Assembly (NCBI GenBank): GCA_016617855.1 | Contig: JAECUM010001132.1 | Coordinates: 1 to 64,000, forward strand | DNA: 64,000 nucleotides | Source of the DNA: Megalonaias nervosa | Lineage: Eukaryota > Mollusca > Bivalvia > Unionida > Unionidae | Direction of reading: 5' to 3' | In this document: in pieces, positions 58,364 through 64,000 of the stretch | Position numbering within the stretch: the first letter of the stretch is position 1 | Layout: each line of letters begins with the position of its first letter | The notes under the pieces: model-generated | What the model was told of the DNA's origin: nothing | The model's database searches: none | The model's input: the letters and a program-made list of their open reading frames with translations, nothing else | Translations under genes and position numbers: made by a program

Positions 58364-58535
58364 GTGTGGCAGATTGGTCTAAATCAATAACCTTTAAGGA
58401 CTACTAGCATCTCACCTCAATCTATGGTGCTTTGAATTTGTGCCTGACCAATGGGGGTATGAGAGAAACAAATAATATTACTGGGTCAGTGGTTCCAACC
58501 ATGATTTTCATGTGTTATTCAATCACCAGTTATAT
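58364..58535 (+). mobile_element. Old SINE family B copy
   Basis: Diverged match to 54583-54760: CAGATTGGTCTAAATCAATA for the head, CTAGCATCTCACCTCAATCT, GGGGGTATGAGAGAAA and TACTGGGTCAGTGGTTCC. Confidence 0.55.
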
Positions 58536-58878
58536 AAACAAAATTAATACACAGATATGATTTACTGTGGTAAACTTTATTTCACAGTGAATGAACAGGC
58601 TTTCAATATACAAATGATTTTATGATGTGAAGGATGAACAATATTGATATTCCTATCAATTTACACAAATTTAACAGATCAGACATATAGACATATTCAC
58701 TTTATATTGTATAGCATTGTGACATAATGTAGGTGACATAATGTAGATGAGGCTATATTTTAATCAATTTGTATTCATGAAAAGAGGGTTTTATCATGAG
58801 GAAGAGATTTATAGCACTTTTATTGCCCATTTTTAATAAAATTACTATCTGAAAATGCAGTATACAATATTTTACAGG
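58536..58878. other. Intergenic sequence
   Basis: No supported feature. Confidence 0.35.
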
Positions 58879-58976
58879 TAAAAGATGTCATTCTGAAAAT
58901 GCCGAAATTATATGAAACTGATAAAGATGGGCACATCAGACATCGCCAGTTTCCAGTGAGACAATGTTCTATGGTA
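58879..58976 (+). other. Candidate exon-like open segment
   Basis: Between TTTTACAG and GTAAATG an open frame reads KDVILKMPKLYETDKDGHIR then HRQFPVRQCSM. Its composition is protein-like. It may be an N-terminal piece of the DDE transposase relic downstream, or an exon of an unseen gene. Confidence 0.25.
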
Positions 58977-59534
58977 AATGTAACTCTTTTTTATTTACAT
59001 GAAAATGGACATAATATGACAAAATTAGTAATAGTCAAGATGATTTAGGATTCTCTCCAAAACAAGCACGTGTATATTGATGTAAGATTATTGTTGGTTA
59101 ATACTTTGAACATGCCATGTCCATCTGCATGTAATGATAACTACATGGAAAGAAGGATCATGTTACATCCAACCTCATCAAAATATATGTTGATGTAAAT
59201 CATTTTCATAAAAGTTTAAAAGAAAGTATTACATGTCAGATATTTTCTTTGATGTTATATAATCTGGATATCAAAACTAGCATCATATTATGTGAAAATA
59301 TTACACGTCATGTCAAGTGGTATGAAACAAACAAGTATCTGACACATTCTTGATAACCTTAACCACTTTAATCCACGAAATAAGAATATACAATTCTCTA
59401 CTATATAAAGATGTTGATATGTTCCTGGTCTTCGGACTGAACTATAATACGGTAATGTACATTCATTAGGGATTGTGGAATATCAATTACTTTTAAAAGA
59501 AAAACACAACAACATAGTAATATATATATCAGTG

Positions 59535-59610
59535 GTTGATTGATGCATGACTTATGGTTCATTACACATCACGTTGATTGATGCATGACTTATGGTTCAT
59601 TACACATCAC
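59535..59610. repeat. Exact 38-bp tandem duplication
   Basis: GTTGATTGATGCATGACTTA plus TGGTTCATTACACATCAC occurs twice without a change, indicating a recent event. Confidence 0.95.
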
Positions 59611-59998
59611 AGATAAAGGACTAAACCATAATCTAACTGAAATAATGGTAGATGATGTAATAAGTCTTGATATTTATATAAATGCATCTTTTTCCCATAT
59701 TTTCATAGGCATTAGGAATAAAGCCAAACCTACTTATCCCACCTCAAACAAGAAGATGAAAATGAAGCTGTTCTGTCGTAGAGTCCATGCACAAAAAAAA
59801 AGCAAACAAGAGCAAAAAGGTAACAAGAGGAAATGAGATGTCTTTGATGAGGATACAGAGACCAGAACAGTCGATGACCTGTACATGCAAGGAAAACCTG
59901 TGTCTCTTTGCAAGTTACAGGTTGTTCTAAGAGAAAAGGGTGTAGATATCTCACAGATAACTCTCCGCAAAGTACTTGAAAGATGTGGATTTAGATAT

Positions 59999-60549
59999 TG
60001 AATAAACTTTACATGGATTTTTATTAATGTAATTGTTGGTGGCATTCAAAATATTCAAGAGATCAAGCAATGTAGATTTTGATGACGAAAAATTTACAGA
60101 AATTTATGTCAGATTTGTTACAGTTACAAAAATGTCTAATAAATCAAAGAGATATAACACTGATAACACCAAAAATGCAACTTTTAATGATATTATTTTA
60201 TGAAATCTGGATATAATGCAAAGGATGCACATGTTACATGGGCGTGTTTATGTCTTACAATGAAACATGTCAAATAACTTGGTGAATTTATTTAAGATGT
60301 TGAAACTAATTTGAATAGTGAACATTAAATTTGACTGCCAAATATGGCAGGTAATTTTTTAAAGACCTTTTCAAACCTATTAATTATAGAGTTATAATGT
60401 TAAAGAAATATTCCCTATTAAAAAAAATTGGGTATCTACTACCTCCTGATAAAAAGGAGTTATAAGTATTCATCAGACATTTTCTTTCACTAACCCTAAT
60501 AGTACTTGTCCTTTTCTTTTCTTCAATATCCCATTGTCTTTCTGTTTAC
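59999..60549. mobile_element. 551-bp insertion in the transposase relic
   Basis: AGATAT is present at 59993-59998 and 60550-60555. Removing one copy plus the intervening sequence restores continuity between the GFRY and RFMAECKEV parts of the transposase. There is no GT donor, so an intron is unlikely. The inserted sequence is AT-rich and unrecognised. Confidence 0.65.
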
Positions 60550-61273
60550 AGATATAGAAGAAATCTTACTGGATGAAGATTCATGGCAGAGTGCAAAGAA
60601 GTGATTGCCCAGCGCCATGCTTATTTACATAAATTAGAAACTTAGGGAATAAGGCTGTCATATTGTCTACATGGATGAGACTTCGATTAATACTCACCAT
60701 ACAGTTAAGGGAGGATGGGTGGGAGAAAATCATGCATCCACCAGTACCCTTGAGCCGCTTTGTAAAACAAGAACAAGGATGTGTGCATCCTTTGCGATAT
60801 ATCCAGATTTCATAAAATAATATCATTAAAAACATTTTGTCCCCTCTGGGAAGGGCTTTTAACTGATAACTGTTGATGCTGGCTGAACAAAAATGGGGCT
60901 CGTACCAGGCTGTAGCCTGGTATTCAAGTCCAAGACCATCAAAAATGATGACCATGACAAGATGAATGCAGAGTGTTTTCCTGAGTGATTCAGGGAAACA
61001 CTTATCCCAAAACTGGACAGGAGCTCAGTCAGTGTAATGGACAATGCAAGCTATCATTCCCAGTTTGATCCTCAGTCAAAGGCTCCGAGTAGCTCTAGCC
61101 ATACAGCTGAAGTTCAAGCCTGGCTTGATAGACACGTAGTTTATTATGATCTTGTGGCCGAGCTCTTGGGGTTAGTAAAGAAGAACAAGCCTAATCCAAG
61201 GTACATGATGATGAACTTGCCGCTCATCATTGTCATGCAGTGCTTCATCTACCTCCCAGGAACTGTGAATTAA

Positions 61274-61631
61274 TATAATGACTTTATTTAAAGAGGGTAA
61301 CACAATTAGCTAAGAACTAATCTACCTTGAGGCCCTCATGCAAAGGAATTTATTTATTTTAGCTGCATCTCTGGAGCCACTGGATATATTTTGGTTTCGA
61401 AGAAGGAAATAGAGGGGGCATTTCTAATCTCAACTGGAATACTATTCTGGAAGAAAGTTCCAAGTATTGGAAACTTTTTTTAAAATAATTCCTTATTTGC
61501 TTTGGGAATTTTATACTGTTTGGTAGACATGGATTGCAGGTGGAGAGTATTACCAGGTAGCCTATACTGGAATAGTGATTGTAAATATCCAGAGTACTAT
61601 TATTGGATATCCAGTACATTAATTTGGCTCT
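61274..61631 (-). mobile_element. 5'-truncated non-LTR retrotransposon in the transposase relic
   Basis: Flanked by AATTAA at 61268-61273 and 61632-61637. On the minus strand frames read SIPVEIRNAPSISFFETKIY, the C-terminal RT polyprotein end of a CR1/L2-like clade, then a 3' region with AATAAAGTCATTA. Removing it rejoins PPRNCEL to NPIELVW in frame. Confidence 0.82.
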
Positions 61632-62164
61632 AATTAAACCCTATTGAGTTAGTCTGGTCTGATGTAAAGGGCTATGTTACCAGGAACAACTCTTCCTTTA
61701 TAAAGGATACCATCATAACCTGTACAGCCAGGCCAGACAAAGAATCGATATGGTTGAATGTCAAAAAGTGAACAGTCATGTAATCAAGGAGGTAGAGGAA
61801 AACTTTTGGGAAGTTGATGGCATCAAATAGGATGAAGTAGACCCAGTAGTAATTGAACTGAATGATAGTGACACTGATGACATAGTCTCCGAGGACGCAT
61901 TTGATTCCTATGACAAAAAATTTACAGATAATGATGACCTCTCTGATGCCATCAGCAATCACACCAGTAACCATGACATTCCTTGCAACATCTGTCAACA
62001 GAGAGAGCCTCCAAGCATGAATGTAAGAGTCTGGAATGTGAGTTGGCATGAATACGAGTTATGTGGGAAGTGGGTGCATGACAAATGTTGAATAGAATCT
62101 AGAAATAAATCATTGTGTGATCGGTGCTGGGTGTTTCTTCACAACAGAACTTTTGAAAGTTAGC

Positions 62165-62536
62165 CTCATTTATAAACATTGAATAAAAAGAACAGTTGCT
62201 GTGAAACATTTTCACCGTAATCATCTTAAAATGATTTGGAACCTGTCATCTGCACATATGGCTTTCTTTCAGTTATGGATTGTTTTAGAAATGTCAGTCA
62301 TCTAGTATCCTTAATATAATTTTTTAATTTTTTTACTTTATGAAAATTATAAACATGACAAACAAAAGTATTATGTATAGTCCTGATAAATATTTCAATG
62401 AAGATAAAATAAATGTAAATTTAATATAGCTTATTCCTAATGACTTCGAAGTCAGTCATTTAAACAATACAATATAAATTTTGTTCCAGGTATTTATTTT
62501 GTATCATTTCTGTATGAATTATCTTTACTTGTAAAG
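62165..62536. other. Intergenic sequence
   Basis: AT-rich; no feature. Confidence 0.35.
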
Positions 62537-62795
62537 TACAGCCTAAGTGATTAGAACATCTGCTTCAGATGCAGGATGATATGGGTTTGAACCCCAGCTG
62601 AGTCATACCAAATATTTATAAAAATGGTATTAGCAAGTGCTTCACTTGGTGGTCAGCATGAATTGGTTATTGTTAGGACTGGTTGACCTCTTGTCTGGAT
62701 ACCATAACTGGGTTGGACAGGATTCCACATGTCTGTGGCATGATGCACCAGTGGTAGATATCTTTATAAGCTTTCACACTGCAGACATCATAGCA
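62537..62795 (+). mobile_element. SINE family A (tRNA-derived), second copy
   Basis: Head with box A-like CAGCCTAAGTGATTAGAACA and box B-like GGGTTTGAACCCC; body with GAGTCATACCAAATATTTAT, TGTGGCATGATGCACCAG and CACACTGCAGACATCA. Matches the minus-strand copy at 19323-19612. Confidence 0.83.
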
Positions 62796-64000
62796 TAGGA
62801 CTCAAATTGTTAAAGCTATGCTAAAATTACAAATACAGATACATAGTATTTGGAACTAATGTTGTTACATTATGACTGAAAAGATACACAAATATCTACC
62901 ATCATTCTCATAGAGACACTAATGTATAATTCACTGTTACAGATAAACCAGTGTATGCATTCAGTGATAAAGATGCAATGTTCTGAATTGTAAATAATGA
63001 AAATTTTCATCCAGAGCAAGTTGTAAACATGTATACATGTGTGTAAAGAAGTAATATGGACATAAAATATGAAGCAAGTGAAATATTATCATTTTGTTTT
63101 TATATCTTGATGTCTTGTAATTTTTAGTTGAAATGGCTACCAACAACTACGTTATAATGAAGTAATGTTCTTTATATTTCATTTCAGATGGAATAAATAT
63201 TCATGAAAATGTAAAGTGGATATCCTGTCTTGATATTTTAACCCAAGGTATATCATAGTTTTATGAGTACCATCTAGTTAATGATCAATGATTCTGATTA
63301 TGACTTCTCTCATAATGTCTTCAAGTTATTCTTGGTATTGATAACAGTGGTGATTGTAAGCAATATTCCCTGCAACATTTCATTTACTGTGGAATCAAAT
63401 AACTGAATGAACACAAGGTCACATTGATGTAATTTTTTTCCAATGCAAGTTGTATTCAAATGGCACATTGTTTAAAATGTACACAAACCACTTAAATGTG
63501 CAGTGTATGGTTTAGAAGTCTCTCTCTCTCTCATATTCTTATGTTCACAAACAATTTTTGCAGTGTTCCTCTTTAGCGTGCTTGCTATGAAAGTTTTAAA
63601 AAAATATGATTCATAGAAAGCAAAGCCTAGATATTATGTTATTTGAGATTTAACTTTAAAATTATGTAGGTCAGAAACGTAGGGGACAATGCTATGTTGT
63701 GGAATTCGCAAGAAGTGCTGTATGGTCAAAGTTGTTTTCTGACTTGACTCGTGTTTGTGAATATACGGAAAAGAGAAGCACAGCTTTTTCTATCAAGCCA
63801 ATGCTTAAAATTACTACAAGTATATAGACAAATAAAAAAAAACAAAATTTGCAATCCTATCAATGGACTGTTGAAATGAAGCTATATAAAGTGAGCGGTA
63901 ACATTACGAAAATCGCTCCTTCTAAAAATCGATGTACTCACATGTCGGTGTTGATTCGGTTGGAAAGAAGGGTGTAGTTCATATATCGACTATAAAGGAG
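62796..64000. other. Intergenic or intronic sequence to the window end
   Basis: Contains a short CT run near 63520-63532. One weak exon candidate is at 63188-63247 (TTTCAG before, GTATAT after, open frame GINIHENVKWISCLDILTQ). No gene is claimed. Confidence 0.3.

Larger units (their letters stand above)
59690..62164 (+). pseudogene. IS630/Tc1-mariner-like DDE transposase relic with C-terminal zinc-finger-like tail
   Basis: Helix-turn-helix part at 59830-60000 (MQGKPVSLCKLQVVLREKGV, TLRKVLERCGFRY). The DDE core has VYMDETSINT (first Asp, about 60668), VMDNASYHSQFD (second Asp, about 61040) and NPIELVWSDVKGYV (Glu, about 61637-61680). An acidic stretch follows (61830-61970), then CNICQQ, ELCGKWVHDKC and CDRCW (about 61985-62130), a Cys/His pattern like a PHD-type finger. 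All three catalytic residues survive, but there are several stops and at least one frameshift (near 60650), plus two insertions (59999-60549 and 61274-61631). I could not identify terminal inverted repeats. Confidence 0.78.

Overview
The window is animal nuclear DNA, most likely from a lophotrochozoan and probably a mollusc. Genes are split by long AT-rich introns with GT-AG junctions. There are many minisatellites, tRNA-derived SINEs, CR1/L2-like non-LTR elements, a Gmr1-type Ty3/Gypsy relic and DIRS-type tyrosine-recombinase elements. I see no prokaryotic operons, rRNA genes or CRISPR arrays. The species assignment is inference from repeat content and protein resemblance only.

Two host genes are supported. 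(1) A plus-strand protein kinase related to the MAP3K8/MAP3K14 (Tpl2/NIK) type runs from before 1945 to 16648. Six exons join in consistent phase to give 319 residues of kinase domain and a short tail. The reading frame then continues for 200 codons (16649-17251) behind a single TAA, and this downstream frame shows third-position-biased divergence against a second copy. (2) A complete two-exon gene at 37592-39409 encodes a 196-residue homologue of MPLKIP/TTDN1, with a promoter carrying two CCAAT boxes, a TATA-like box and an initiator.

Layout: 1-17.3 kb is the kinase gene. Its introns hold minisatellites, including a 43-bp array with a 430-bp higher-order period, and two places where an exon edge with its splice site has been tandemly duplicated. 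17.5-20.8 kb holds minisatellites, a 5'-truncated L2-like insertion with an 18-bp target duplication, and a tRNA SINE. 21-32.3 kb is a nested transposon cluster: two CR1/jockey-like non-LTR families, a Gypsy element with integrase remnants before the reverse transcriptase, and an inverted second copy of one family. 33-34.6 kb has solo-LTR-like repeats. 34.6-37.3 kb is mostly unassigned. 37.3-39.4 kb is the MPLKIP gene.

44.7-54.4 kb is a diverged second copy of the 3' half of the kinase locus (parent about 12.8-20.8 kb). One exon is wrecked, one is intact with its splice sites, and the last is split by a solo LTR. The copy has also received a SINE and a DIRS-type element with 236-bp inverted ends. 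54.5-64 kb holds more SINE and LTR copies, a second DIRS relic, and a DDE transposase relic with a C-terminal Cys/His zinc-finger-like tail, which was itself hit by two later insertions.

The host genes do not obviously work together. The common theme is an actively rearranging intronic and intergenic landscape around a signalling kinase.
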